This document shows, in pieces, positions 1 through 7,854 of a stretch of 22,859 bases of DNA. The notes beneath the pieces are model-generated. The model saw only the letters and a list, made by a program, of their open reading frames with translations, did not search any database and was not told where the DNA came from. The first letter of the stretch is position 1. Each line of letters starts with the position of its first letter. Source of the stretch: Geoalkalibacter_A sp034189505 (lineage in GTDB: Bacteria > Desulfobacterota > Desulfuromonadia > Desulfuromonadales > Geoalkalibacteraceae); the NCBI GenBank assembly GCA_034189505.1, contig JAXHUR010000053.1, forward strand, positions 1 to 22,859, written 5' to 3'. The position numbers and the translations under genes are program-made.

Positions 1-1
1 G

Positions 2-565
2 CCCGATGTCAGCCCGGGGCGGCAGACCGGTCCGCTGGGGCAGCGTGCCAGACCGTATATCGAGACTGACTCCATTGCTGAACTCAACGAGTATGCCGAG
101 CAGTTCCGACGTCGCATCGTCGGCATCGATCCCGAAGCGGGGGTCATGAAGCGGGCGCGGGAGGCGATCAAAGCCTATGGCCTGGAAGGTTATCGCCTGA
201 TCGACGGCAGCGAAGTCTCTATGACGGCGGAACTCTCCAATGCCATCCGGCACAAAAAATGGATTGTCGTGACCGGCTGGACCCCCCATTGGATGTTCGC
301 CCGCTGGAACCTGCGCTTTCTGGATGACCCTCAGAATATTTTCGGCGGCGCGGAATCCATACACACTATGGGGCGTCCGGGTTTGAAAGAAGAGATGCCG
401 GAGGTTTCCGCATTCCTGGATCGTTTTTCCTGGACGCCGGAGGAAGCCTCCCAGTTCATGATCTGGAATCAGGCCGATGAGGGACTTTACCCTTACGAGA
501 AGGCGCTGCGCTGGATGCGCATCTATCCCGAGCGGGTTGATCAGTGGCTTGATGGTGGAAATTGA
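2..565 (+). CDS. Glycine betaine/proline-type ABC transporter substrate-binding protein, C-terminal part (5' truncated by window)
   Basis: The reading frame is open from base 2 to the TGA at 563-565, so the gene starts outside the window; about 187 codons are visible. The protein resembles the C-terminal lobe of OpuAC/ProX-type binding proteins, which capture quaternary ammonium solutes outside the cytoplasmic membrane for an ABC importer. Supporting segments are 'IVGIDPEAGVMKRA', 'KKWIVVTGWTPHWMFARW' (aromatic residues typical of the ligand cage region) and 'ESIHTMGRPGLKEEMP', followed by a Trp-rich end 'ALRWMRIYPERVDQWL'. An internal ATG at 146 exists, but the upstream residues are clearly family sequence, so it is not the start. 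Ligand specificity (betaine, proline betaine, choline) cannot be read from this fragment. The permease and ATPase genes would be expected upstream. Confidence 0.85.
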   Translation, partial: PDVSPGRQTGPLGQRARPYIETDSIAELNEYAEQFRRRIVGIDPEAGVMKRAREAIKAYGLEGYRLIDGSEVSMTAELSNAIRHKKWIVVTGWTPHWMFARWNLRFLDDPQNIFGGAESIHTMGRPGLKEEMPEVSAFLDRFSWTPEEASQFMIWNQADEGLYPYEKALRWMRIYPERVDQWLDGGN

Positions 566-594
566 TTTCCCGCTTTTATCTTGAAATTTTTGAC

Positions 595-612
595 CGTTGC
601 AGGATTGCAACG
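595..612. promoter_or_regulatory. Perfect short inverted repeat upstream of the trypsin-fold gene
   Basis: The arms CGTTGCA and TGCAACG are perfectly complementary and separated by GGAT. The repeat sits between the binding-protein stop and the next start codon. No T-tract follows on either strand, so it does not look like an intrinsic terminator. It could be an operator for the gene at 634 or a small RNA hairpin. The role is inferred only from position. Confidence 0.35.
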
Positions 613-633
613 AAATGATTTTACGGAGGATCC

Positions 634-1314
634 ATGTTCCAGACGGTTTGTCAGAAATTCAGCGGCGGCTGCATGATGGTGTTCCGCCGCGACGGCGATG
701 CGCTGCACTTTCTCGGCACGGCGTTTTTGGTGCACGAGGACGGGTATCTGCTGACGGTCTCGCATATTCTGCCGCGCGATAGCCAATTGATGGTGGTGCC
801 GGGCGATCCGGCCCATGAATTCACCCCCATTACCCAGGAAACGGTTCGCTCCATCCCGGTGCAGGTGGTGCGGCGCAATCTCGACCGGGATGTTGCGTTG
901 CTGAAGATGGAGGAAAAACTCGAAATGAGTATGCCGGACCACTTTATCGGATCGGCGCAGAGCATCCATGTCGGCAGCCATGTGGTGGGGATGGGGTTTG
1001 CCTTCGGCCACCAGACCCTGCATGCTCTGGTGGCCATGAGCGCCATAATCAGCGCAAAAATTCTTTCGCGCAACAAGAGCGAACTGCTGCTGTTCGACAT
1101 CATGGTCCATGACGGCGACCGCGGCGGCCCCCTGGTGAGTGCGGAGGATGGGCTGGTGGTCGGCATCATCAACGGTCGCTTCGATCCCCAGGAGGCATCC
1201 AAGGAGTATACCGACGGCAGCCGGACGGTGGCATCAAATACCAATATCTCCTATGCGGTCGCCATTGATTATGGCGTGGCGCTGATGGAGGAGGAAGGCC
1301 TTAAAATTCACTGA
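634..1314 (+). CDS. Trypsin-like (S1C/HtrA-fold) protein with catalytic Ser replaced by Arg
   Basis: This 226-aa protein has the chymotrypsin-like core of S1C peptidases without a PDZ domain. The His motif is 'LLTVSHI' (H44) and the Asp motif is 'LDRDVALLKM' (D86 by alignment to HtrA-type 'DIALL'). The nucleophile motif, normally GDSGGPL or GNSGGPL, reads 'GDRGGPL', so residue 163 is Arg (codon CGC at 1120-1122). If the base is correct the protein should be proteolytically dead or bind rather than cleave. No convincing signal peptide is visible: the N-terminus 'MFQTVCQKFSGG' is not a classic leader, so a cytoplasmic location is likely. The start has a good ribosome-binding site, GGAGG, a few bases upstream. 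It converges with folA, with a 33-nt gap. The fold is confident; the function is unknown. Confidence 0.75.
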   Translation: MFQTVCQKFSGGCMMVFRRDGDALHFLGTAFLVHEDGYLLTVSHILPRDSQLMVVPGDPAHEFTPITQETVRSIPVQVVRRNLDRDVALLKMEEKLEMSMPDHFIGSAQSIHVGSHVVGMGFAFGHQTLHALVAMSAIISAKILSRNKSELLLFDIMVHDGDRGGPLVSAEDGLVVGIINGRFDPQEASKEYTDGSRTVASNTNISYAVAIDYGVALMEEEGLKIH

Positions 1315-1347
1315 CGAACTGGCTTCAGCGCAATTCAAAGAGGGGAT

Positions 1348-1821
1348 TCAGGCGTCCCTGCGGCGCAGGACCTGTTGCCGAAAGCCCGGATAGTCTTTTT
1401 CTGAAACCTGCCGCCACTGCTGGGTGTCAAATTCGGGGAAGAAGGTGTCGCCGGCAAACCTGCCGTGAACGCGCGAGAGGATCATCAGGTCGGCGATCGC
1501 AAGGGACTGTCGGTAAATCTGCTCGCCGCCGATGAAAAAGGCTTTGTCCGCCAGCTGCCGGGCTCTGACCAGGGCTGAATCAAAATCAGAGCAGACGTGG
1601 ATGCCGGATCGGGGTGCCAATGTGCGGCTGACGACAATGTTGTGGCGCTGCGGCAGGGGCCTGCCGTTGAGGCTCTCAAAGGTGCGCCGCCCCATGATGA
1701 CGGCATGCCCAAGGGTCAGGTCGCGGAACAGGCGGCGATCTTCGGGCAGATCCCAGGGCAGTTCGTTGTCGCGGCCGATCACGCCATTGTCTGCGATTGC
1801 GGCAATGATGATTTTTTCCAT
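1348..1821 (-). CDS. folA: Dihydrofolate reductase
   Basis: This 157-aa protein is the usual length for bacterial DHFR. It reduces dihydrofolate to tetrahydrofolate with NADPH in the cytoplasm, supporting thymidylate, purine and methionine synthesis. Diagnostic segments are 'IAAIADNGVIGRDNELPW' at the N-terminus, 'LPEDRRLFRDLT' with the active-site acid (D28 by family alignment), 'AVIMGRRTFES' for cofactor binding, and 'AFFIGGEQIYRQSL' with the conserved Gly-Gly. The gene follows pcnB on the same strand with a 17-nt gap, so the two are probably cotranscribed. The context differs from the common thyA-folA pairing; no thyA is seen here. Nothing is missing from the core fold. Confidence 0.96.
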   Translation of the reverse strand: MEKIIIAAIADNGVIGRDNELPWDLPEDRRLFRDLTLGHAVIMGRRTFESLNGRPLPQRHNIVVSRTLAPRSGIHVCSDFDSALVRARQLADKAFFIGGEQIYRQSLAIADLMILSRVHGRFAGDTFFPEFDTQQWRQVSEKDYPGFRQQVLRRRDA

Positions 1822-1838
1822 AGTGCAGCCCTGCCTTT

Positions 1839-3119
1839 TTAGGTGGTGGGGCGGCGTGGTTTGCGGCGGCGCCTTCTACGCGGCTGGTGGGGTTTTTTGC
1901 CGTCGGCCGGCATCGGTTTCTTCTCCGCCGCATCGATCAGTTCCCGCCAGGCGGTGACCTGCTTGCGGTAGTCCCCGCAGACTTCGCTCCAGTCGGCAAG
2001 CAATTTCAGTGCGTGAGGGGTCATGGGGTGGGTGAGCAGGCGCTGCTCCCCACGCTGGCGGCGTCCCCGCGCCAGACGGAATATTGCGACCAGCAGCTCC
2101 CTGGCCTGGTGTGAGATCCCGCGCGCGATGCTGAAATAGCGGCAGTGCGGGGTCAGGATCAGTCCCGCGCGCCGTACGACTTCAGTGACGGGCATTGGTT
2201 CGTCCGGGGGACAGGTGCGTAGAAATCGTTCCAGGTAGAAAGCAGCGAGGACATAGGGTTCCTCGACCGGTCGTCCCTGCTGGTGATGACGGTCGAGAAC
2301 CTCCAGCAGCGCGAAGGTCCTTTCGTCTCCCCGGTATCCGGCCAGCAGCGGCTCCAGCAGTCCTGTCGCCGAGGCGTCCCGCAGGACCCGTCCCCCCACG
2401 CCATGGCGGAAGAGTTCCATCAGCTCTTCGCGTATACGCGCCGGGGCGGCCTCCGCGATCATGGTCGCGCAGGCATAGATCCCTTCGCGCACCGACGCAT
2501 CGAGGGTGAAGTCGAGGCGGGCACAGAACTCCAATGCCCGCAGCATGCGCACCGGATCCTCGGTGAAGCGCTCGGCCGGGTCGCCGATCACCCTTATCCG
2601 TCGTTCCTCCAGGTCCTCAAGCCCGCCCACATGGTCGATCACGGAAAAATCCGAGATATCGTAGAACAGCCCGTTGATGGTAAAATCGCGCCGGAAGGCA
2701 TCCTCCCGCGGCGTGCCGAAGACATTCTCCCGAAAACTGAAATGTTCCGCCGGATCCTCCGGCAACTCATCCTCTTTCGGCTTGCGACGGAAAGTGGCGA
2801 CCTCGATCACTTTGCCGCCGGCAAAGCGGATATGGGCCAGGCGGAAGCGGCGTCCCACCAGAAAGCAGTTTTTAAAAAGCTTCTTGACCTGGTTGGGGGA
2901 GGCGTCGGTGCCGACATCGAAATCCTTGGGACGCCTGCCAAGCAGCAGGTCCCGCACGCTGCCGCCCACCAGATAGGCCTTGTGGCCGTGGCGGTGCAGG
3001 CGGTAGAGTACCTTGAGCGTGTCGGGATCGATCAGTTTGCGGGAGATGGGGTGGCGGTCGCGCGGCAGGCGGCGCGCTTCGCCCTGCTTTGGGTTGTGGG
3101 CGTTTTCGGCAATGCTCAT
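1839..3119 (-). CDS. pcnB: Poly(A) polymerase I / class II nucleotidyltransferase
   Basis: This protein of about 426 aa adds 3' poly(A) tails to RNAs and promotes their decay. The head domain shows 'AYLVGGSVRDLLLGR' followed by 'PKDFDVGTDA', with the catalytic DxD at D66/D68. The 'VGRRFRLAHIRF' segment favours poly(A) polymerase over CCA-adding enzyme. 'FRRDFTINGLFYD' and 'RFTEDPVRMLRALEFCARL' are the usual following nucleotidyltransferase motifs. The C-terminus is a strongly basic Arg/Lys tail, suited to RNA binding. The frame is open further upstream to 3281, but that extension runs into the palindromic repeat and has no family similarity. The ATG at 3119 ('MSIAENAHNP') was therefore chosen, although it has only a weak ribosome-binding site. 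It is the first gene of a pcnB-folA unit, divergent from miaA. Confidence 0.92.
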   Translation of the reverse strand: MSIAENAHNPKQGEARRLPRDRHPISRKLIDPDTLKVLYRLHRHGHKAYLVGGSVRDLLLGRRPKDFDVGTDASPNQVKKLFKNCFLVGRRFRLAHIRFAGGKVIEVATFRRKPKEDELPEDPAEHFSFRENVFGTPREDAFRRDFTINGLFYDISDFSVIDHVGGLEDLEERRIRVIGDPAERFTEDPVRMLRALEFCARLDFTLDASVREGIYACATMIAEAAPARIREELMELFRHGVGGRVLRDASATGLLEPLLAGYRGDERTFALLEVLDRHHQQGRPVEEPYVLAAFYLERFLRTCPPDEPMPVTEVVRRAGLILTPHCRYFSIARGISHQARELLVAIFRLARGRRQRGEQRLLTHPMTPHALKLLADWSEVCGDYRKQVTAWRELIDAAEKKPMPADGKKPHQPRRRRRRKPRRPTT

Positions 3120-3239
3120 TTGAATATCAGAATCGTCAGATGATGGGGTAGTTTGACAAATTTCAAATGTAGCAGATTGCCAGGCGGAATAAAAGTTCCT
3201 TTTCCGCAAACGAAAGAGGCCAGGTATTTTATCGTCGGC

Positions 3240-3348
3240 AGGGGGTACAGCTCTCCCCTGACAAGGGACGCTTTTCGCCATCCCTGGCCGCTTGACTGGC
3301 GCCCTCCCTGGCGCCAGACACCCTTGTCAGGGGAGAGCTGTACCCCCT
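3240..3348. repeat. Dispersed palindromic element, copy 1 (three-way-junction type)
   Basis: The outer arms 3240-3267 and 3321-3348 are perfect 28-bp reverse complements. They enclose a 53-nt interior (3268-3320) that folds into two further hairpins: CTGGCGCC/GGCGCCAG at 3296-3303 and 3310-3317, and a shorter GCCA/TGGC hairpin at 3277-3288. The interior is 51/53 identical, in reverse orientation, to the interior of the element at 7855-7959. The element lies between the divergent pcnB and miaA genes. No transposase is present. Similar to REP/MITE-type intergenic elements in behaviour, but the exact family is not one I can name. Confidence 0.85.
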
Positions 3349-3401
3349 CGGTGGAAAACGCAAACGAATATGTGTTCATTCAAGCGTCAGGACAAGATTT
3401 T

Positions 3402-4310
3402 ATGCCCTTGAAGACTGACATCAATCTGCTGGTGGTTCTCGGTGCCACCGCGACGGGAAAAACCCGGCTTGGAGTGCGTCTCGCACAGCGGGTCGGCGGC
3501 GAAATCATTTCCGCTGATTCCCGCCAGGTCTACCGCGGCATGGACCTGGGAACCGGCAAGGATCTGGCCGAATATGAGGACGTCCCTTACCATCTGATTG
3601 ATATCGTCAACCCCGGCGAGGAGTATCATGTTTTCGCCTTTCAGCGAGATTTTTTTGAAGTTTTCGAAAAGGTTGAGAGTTGTGGGCGGATGCCGATCAT
3701 GGTGGGCGGCAGCGGGCTTTACCTCGAGGCTGTGTTGCGCGGTTACCGGTTGATCGAGGTCCCTCCCGACCCGGAGCTGCGTGCCGAACTCGCAACCCGC
3801 TCCGTACATTGGCTGCGTGAGCGACTGCTGGAACTCAAGCCCCGCCAGCACAATACCACCGACCTGACCGATCGCGATCGGCTGGTGCGCGCCATCGAGA
3901 TTGCCGAAGGGGAGCGTGCCGCCGCGCCGCTGCCGCCGCTGCCTCCTGTCGCCCCGCTGGTGATCGGCATACGCTGGCCTCGTCCCGAGTTGCGGGCGCG
4001 CATCACCCGCCGCCTGCAGCAGCGCCTGGAGGAAGGGATGGTTGAGGAGGTCGCGCGTCTGCACCAGCAGGGGGTCACCTGGGAGACGATGGAGTTCTAC
4101 GGTCTTGAATACCGCTTCATCGCACGCTACCTGCAGGGGGAACTGAGCTTTGATCAAATGCGGGCGCAGCTCAACACCGCCATTCATAAATTCGCCAAGC
4201 GGCAGGAGACCTGGTTCCGCCGCATGGAACGGCAGGGGATTGAAATTCTCTGGGTCGATGGCCCCAATGATCCTCTCGCCCAGACTTTGAACCTGTTGGA
4301 GAAGGCGTGA
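3402..4310 (+). CDS. miaA: tRNA dimethylallyltransferase (divergent MiaA)
   Basis: This 302-aa enzyme should transfer a dimethylallyl group to A37 of tRNAs that read codons starting with U. The P-loop is 'GATATGKT' (residues 14-21) instead of the canonical GPTASGKT. The substrate motif is 'SADSRQVYRGMDLGTGKDL', where the usual text ends GTAKP. 'VPYHLIDIVNPGEEYHVFAFQRDF' and 'PIMVGGSGLYLEAVL' are family hallmarks, and the C-terminus has 'IHKFAKRQETWFRR'. The frame is open upstream to 3153, but that extension reads through the palindromic repeat. ATG 3402 has AGGA at 3389-3392 and begins just before the P-loop, so it was chosen. It is the first gene of a four-gene + strand operon and overlaps the next start by 4 nt. 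Confidence 0.9.
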   Translation: MPLKTDINLLVVLGATATGKTRLGVRLAQRVGGEIISADSRQVYRGMDLGTGKDLAEYEDVPYHLIDIVNPGEEYHVFAFQRDFFEVFEKVESCGRMPIMVGGSGLYLEAVLRGYRLIEVPPDPELRAELATRSVHWLRERLLELKPRQHNTTDLTDRDRLVRAIEIAEGERAAAPLPPLPPVAPLVIGIRWPRPELRARITRRLQQRLEEGMVEEVARLHQQGVTWETMEFYGLEYRFIARYLQGELSFDQMRAQLNTAIHKFAKRQETWFRRMERQGIEILWVDGPNDPLAQTLNLLEKA

Positions 4311-5578
4311 TACCGGCCGCGGTGAACAAATACCAGCGGCGGCGCGCCGTAGCCGGTCCCTGGGCGCTGAGTGGGAATCACGGCAGGTCGTTTGACGGCG
4401 TGGTGGTGATTCCCTCTTTGGCCGAGGAGCGAAGCCTGCCCGAGACGCTGAACTCCCTGGGTGCCAACCCGGCACACTGGCGTGAGAAATTTCTGGTCGC
4501 GGTGGTGGTCAACAACCGGTGCGATGCGCCGCAGCCGTGGCTGGAGCAGAACCGGCGCACTCTGGCCCTGCTCGAAGAGGCCGGCAGCTCAGGTTTCGGT
4601 CTGAACCTGGCGTGGGTCGATGCGTCTTCCGCCGGGCTCGAGCTGCCTGCCGGGGAAGGGGTCGGCCTGGCCCGCAAGATCGGTTTCGACCTGGCATTGG
4701 AGCGCCTCAACTGGAGGGGAGTTCCCCTGTGTGCCTCTCTTGATGCCGACACCCTGAGCGATGGCAATTACTTCGAGGCGTTGATAACGCACTTTCGCAG
4801 CTGCACCTCAGTCGGGGCGGTTGTGCCCTTTCGGCACCGCCCCGGGGCGACGCCGGAGCTTGATGAAGCCATCACACGTTATGAGCTCTACCTGCGCCAT
4901 TACGTGCTCGGCCTGGAACTTGCGCGTTCCCCCTATGCCTACCATACCATCGGCAGCGCTCTGGCGTGCCGCGCCGAGGCCTATGTCGCCGCCGGCGGCA
5001 TGAACCGGAGGCAGGCGGGGGAGGATTTCTACTTTCTGCAGCAGTTGGCCAAACTTGGGGGCGTAGAGCAGGCCAGCGGCACGATGGTTTATCCGGCGGC
5101 GCGCCTTTCGTCGCGCACACCTTTCGGCACCGGACCGGCTCTTTGGCGCCTGCAGGAAGGGGATTCGGAAGCGGTGCGGTTTTCGGCTCGGGACTCTTTT
5201 CAACTTCTGGGCGCATTTTTGCGAGAAATGGAGGAGGTTGTCCGTGAGGATGTCGTTGAGATCAGCGTGCGGTTTGCCCCTCTCTCTCCGGTGCTGGCCG
5301 ATTTTCTCGGCAAGTGCGGGCTGGAGGATGGGCTCTGGAGCAGACTGTGTCGCCAGCATCGACGCCCTGATGCGCGACTTCGCGCTTTTCACCAGTGGTT
5401 CGATGCCCTGCGCACCCGGCGCATGATCTCCCATATCTGCGATCATCACGGTTGGTGGGGGGATGCGGAAACGGTCATCCCGCCGCTTCTGAAAAATCTT
5501 GGCTTGCCAAGTAGTGGAAATGCTGATAATTATTTAAACGTGCTTAGAAAATACCAAAAGAGTGAAGCCGGAGTCTGA
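4307..5578 (+). CDS. GT-A family glycosyltransferase (family 2-like)
   Basis: This is a 423-aa cytoplasmic protein without membrane segments. The core looks like a GT-A nucleotide-sugar transferase: 'DGVVVIPSLAEERSLPETLNSL' at the N-terminus, a DxD metal-binding motif 'SLDADTLSDGNYFEAL' (D146/D148), and an acidic 'AGEDFYFLQQLAK' (E239/D240) where GT2 enzymes carry the catalytic base. About 130 C-terminal residues after the GT domain match nothing I recognise. The start is GTG at 4307, inside the miaA stop (GTGA overlap), with GGAG upstream, so translation is probably coupled to miaA. Donor and acceptor sugars are unknown. A role in envelope glycan synthesis is plausible but not shown by the neighbours. 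Confidence 0.75.
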   Translation: MIPAAVNKYQRRRAVAGPWALSGNHGRSFDGVVVIPSLAEERSLPETLNSLGANPAHWREKFLVAVVVNNRCDAPQPWLEQNRRTLALLEEAGSSGFGLNLAWVDASSAGLELPAGEGVGLARKIGFDLALERLNWRGVPLCASLDADTLSDGNYFEALITHFRSCTSVGAVVPFRHRPGATPELDEAITRYELYLRHYVLGLELARSPYAYHTIGSALACRAEAYVAAGGMNRRQAGEDFYFLQQLAKLGGVEQASGTMVYPAARLSSRTPFGTGPALWRLQEGDSEAVRFSARDSFQLLGAFLREMEEVVREDVVEISVRFAPLSPVLADFLGKCGLEDGLWSRLCRQHRRPDARLRAFHQWFDALRTRRMISHICDHHGWWGDAETVIPPLLKNLGLPSSGNADNYLNVLRKYQKSEAGV

Positions 5579-5638
5579 CACTCGGGACGACAGACGGCCA
5601 TGGCCCTGATCCCCGCTGACGGAAAAAGGATCAAGATT

Positions 5639-6025
5639 ATGCCCCGCACAGCACAGCAGGCTGATACCGACAACCCGACAGGCGATCGTCGCAGGAATCT
5701 ACGTAAACCCTTGCTGGTGCAGCGCGTGCGCCTCGATGACGGGCGCAGGGTTTTTTTCGGCTACGCCAAAAACATCAGTCAGAGCGGCATGTTCATCTCA
5801 ACCGTAAACCCCCGGCGCCAGGGAGAGCAGTTCGATGTGGAGATGATCCTGCCCGCGCCGTTCGAAATGCCGTTGTCCTGCCGGTGCGAAGTTCTCTGGG
5901 TACGGGATTTTCGTAAATCCTCCAATCTTGAGCCCGGCATGGGATTGGGCTTTCTCGATCTGCCGGATGAACTGGTGGCGAAGATCGGTGCCTGGGTCGA
6001 GGCGGACGAAGAAAGGTCGGAGTGA
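5639..6025 (+). CDS. PilZ domain protein (c-di-GMP receptor candidate)
   Basis: This 128-aa single-domain protein carries both halves of the PilZ c-di-GMP signature: an Arg-rich RxxxR segment in 'GDRRRNLRKPLLVQ' and the [D/N]xSxxG motif in 'YAKNISQSGMFISTV'. The beta-barrel continues through 'EQFDVEMILPAPFEMPLSCRCEVLWV' and ends with the typical 'GMGLGFLDLPDELVAKI'. PilZ proteins alter motility, export or polysaccharide synthesis when they bind the second messenger. An earlier ATG at 5600 is in frame, but ATG 5639 has AAGGA at 5626-5630 with ideal spacing and was preferred. It sits between a glycosyltransferase and a SprT-like gene and overlaps the latter by 4 nt. The partner is unknown. Confidence 0.85.
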   Translation: MPRTAQQADTDNPTGDRRRNLRKPLLVQRVRLDDGRRVFFGYAKNISQSGMFISTVNPRRQGEQFDVEMILPAPFEMPLSCRCEVLWVRDFRKSSNLEPGMGLGFLDLPDELVAKIGAWVEADEERSE

Positions 6026-6594
6026 AATTTACGGATGATTTTTCCGTTGGTGGCGGCGAGACTGTCATCGGCGCCGGCAGAGATGCCATCCGTCGGGCCG
6101 TCATGCGGGTGTGGCAGAAAGCTGCCGACTTTTATGATCTCGGCAGTTTGCCGCTGCCGGAGATCGATTTCGGTCTGCGGGGACGCTGCGCGGCTCAGGC
6201 GTGTTGGCGCATGCCGGTGCGCCGGGAAAGCCGCAAAGCGCCGCAGCTGCGTCTGCGCTTCAATCTGCAGGCCTACGCCGCTCATCCCGCCGAAATGCTC
6301 AATGAGACCGTTCCCCATGAGATCGCCCACCTGATCGTCGTGCTGCGCTGGGGGCCCAGATGTCGCCCCCATGGCGCCGAGTGGCGAAGCGTGATGCAGG
6401 AGTGTTTTTCTCTCGAACCCCAGCGCACCCACAGCCTGCCTCTCAAACCGTCTCGAACCCTTCCCCGCGATTTCGTCTATGCCTGCACGTGTCGCAAGCA
6501 CTACCTGACCCGCATCCGTCACGGCCGCATCGAGCGGGGGCAGAGTGTCTACCGCTGCAGAAACTGCGGTGACATTCTCCGGCGCAGCGACTGA
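6022..6594 (+). CDS. SprT-like zinc metalloprotein
   Basis: This 190-aa protein has the SprT/Spartan-type zincin motif 'VPHEIAHLIV' (H99-E-x-x-H103) and a third likely metal ligand in 'RPHGAEWRSVM' (H117). The C-terminal zinc-ribbon-like segment has 'YACTCRKHYLT' (C155/C157) and 'YRCRNCGDIL' (C179/C182). Eukaryotic relatives cleave DNA-protein crosslinks; the role of the bacterial SprT proteins is poorly defined. The start is GTG at 6022, overlapping the PilZ stop (GTGA), with AAAGG upstream. This is the last gene of the miaA operon and converges with aroC, with a 9-nt gap. The family assignment is confident; the substrate is unknown. Confidence 0.85.
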   Translation: MKFTDDFSVGGGETVIGAGRDAIRRAVMRVWQKAADFYDLGSLPLPEIDFGLRGRCAAQACWRMPVRRESRKAPQLRLRFNLQAYAAHPAEMLNETVPHEIAHLIVVLRWGPRCRPHGAEWRSVMQECFSLEPQRTHSLPLKPSRTLPRDFVYACTCRKHYLTRIRHGRIERGQSVYRCRNCGDILRRSD

Positions 6595-6603
6595 TTGGGT
6601 TCT

Positions 6604-7683
6604 TCAGCCTCGCGCCTGCTGGCGCAGCGCCAGATCGATCAACACCAGGGCGGCGGCTGTTTCCACGATCGGGACTGCCCGCGGCACCACGCAGGGGTCA
6701 TGCCGTCCCTTGGCTGCCAGCTCCACCTCCTGCCCTTCGAAATCAGCGCTTTTCTGTGTTTTGCCGATGGTGGCCACCGGTTTGAAGGCGACACGGAAGA
6801 TGACGGGCTCACCGTTGGAGATGCCTCCGAGCACTCCGCCGGCATGGTTGCTGAGGGTACCGAGCCGAGCCCCCTTTTTGATGAAAGGGTCGTTGTGCTG
6901 TGAGCCGAGCATGCGGGTGCCGGCAAACCCCGAACCGATCTCGAACCCCTTGGTGGCCGGCAGCGACAGCATGGCCTGCGCCAGTTTGGCTTCCAGCTTG
7001 TCGAAGACCGGTTCGCCCCAGCCTGTGGGCACGTTGCGACACACGCAGGTGACGACCCCGCCGATGGAATCCTGCGCTTCCTTGACTTCAAGAACACGCT
7101 CTTCCATGCGTCTGGCCGCTTCCCGGTCGGGGCAGCGTGCCAGGGTTTTGTCGACCTGAGGGCGGGAGATTTCCAACGGATCGGCCTCGGGCGCTTGGAT
7201 GTCGCCGATGGCGCTCACCCAGGAGACGATCTCCACTCCCCATTTCTCCTTAAGGATCTTTTCCGCGATGGCACCTGCCGCCACCCGCCCGATGGTTTCC
7301 CGTGCGCTGGAGCGGCCGCCGCCGCTGGCGGCACGAATGCCGTATTTCATCTGGTAGGTATAGTCGGCATGCGAGGGGCGCGGCACGCGGCTCATCTCGC
7401 CGTAGTCGCCGGGGCGCTGGTCCTTGTTGCGCACCAGCAGCCCGATGGGGGTGCCCAGTGTCAGCCCGTTTTCAACGCCGGAGAGGATTTCGACCCGGTC
7501 GGCCTCCTGGCGGGGGGTGGTCAGATCGCTCTGCCCCGGGCGGCGCCGGTCAAGCTGGGTCTGGATGTCGGCCTCACAGAGCTGCAGGCCTGCAGGGCAG
7601 CCGTCGACCACCGCGCCGACGCCGACGCCGTGGGATTCGCCAAAGGTGCTGACCTGAAAAAGCGTACCGAAGGAACTGGACAT
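6604..7683 (-). CDS. aroC: Chorismate synthase
   Basis: This 359-aa protein has the usual length for the enzyme that converts 5-enolpyruvylshikimate-3-phosphate to chorismate using reduced FMN, the last common step of aromatic amino acid synthesis. Signatures are 'FGTLFQVSTFGESHG' at the N-terminus, 'DRRRPGQSDLTTPRQEAD', 'RPSHADYTYQMKYG' with 'ASGGGRSSARET', and 'GEPVIFRVAFKPVATI' with 'GRHDPCVVPRAVPIVE' near the C-terminus. Three ATGs lie close together at 7692-7683. The third (7683) has AGGAG at proper spacing and begins the family N-terminus, so it was chosen. The gene stands apart from other aro genes. A repeat-rich gap separates it from the glutamate synthase operon upstream. Confidence 0.97.
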   Translation of the reverse strand: MSSSFGTLFQVSTFGESHGVGVGAVVDGCPAGLQLCEADIQTQLDRRRPGQSDLTTPRQEADRVEILSGVENGLTLGTPIGLLVRNKDQRPGDYGEMSRVPRPSHADYTYQMKYGIRAASGGGRSSARETIGRVAAGAIAEKILKEKWGVEIVSWVSAIGDIQAPEADPLEISRPQVDKTLARCPDREAARRMEERVLEVKEAQDSIGGVVTCVCRNVPTGWGEPVFDKLEAKLAQAMLSLPATKGFEIGSGFAGTRMLGSQHNDPFIKKGARLGTLSNHAGGVLGGISNGEPVIFRVAFKPVATIGKTQKSADFEGQEVELAAKGRHDPCVVPRAVPIVETAAALVLIDLALRQQARG

Positions 7684-7772
7684 AATCATCACTCCTGATG
7701 CGGATTGGGAGGGAGATTATAGCCGATTTGCGGGGAGAGGCCGAGAAAAAACCTTGAACAGAAAAACCTTTT

Positions 7773-7833
7773 AACGGAGAGACGCAGAGATTTCAGAGGC
7801 GCGGAGAAGGACAGTTCTCTGCGTCCCTGCGTC
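7773..7833. repeat. Degenerate GAG/CTC-type inverted repeat
   Basis: Left arm 7773-7789 and right arm 7817-7833 are complementary at 14 of 17 positions, including a perfect 9-bp run GACGCAGAG/CTCTGCGTC. The intervening bases also carry GAGGCGCGGAG-like text. It looks like one of the 'acgcagag' intergenic repeats scattered through environmental bacterial genomes. That resemblance is from memory and was not searched. It lies between aroC and the palindromic element at 7855. Confidence 0.6.
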
Positions 7834-7854
7834 GAAGGGATGCGCGGCGCAGCG

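Noticed and set aside
651..1244. 197-codon minus-strand frame opposite the trypsin-fold gene
   Set aside because: It is a shadow of a strong + strand gene with clear protease-fold motifs, has no family text, and has no ribosome-binding site.
2283..3143. 286-codon + frame opposite pcnB
   Set aside because: It is entirely antisense to a well-recognised poly(A) polymerase; GC-rich DNA commonly gives such long mirror frames.
3116..3379. Minus-strand frame reading 'GVWRQGGRQS' text, also seen in frames over 7840-8157
   Set aside because: The shared peptide is just translation of the 53-nt repeat core in the same relative frame. The repeat structure explains it better than a gene does.
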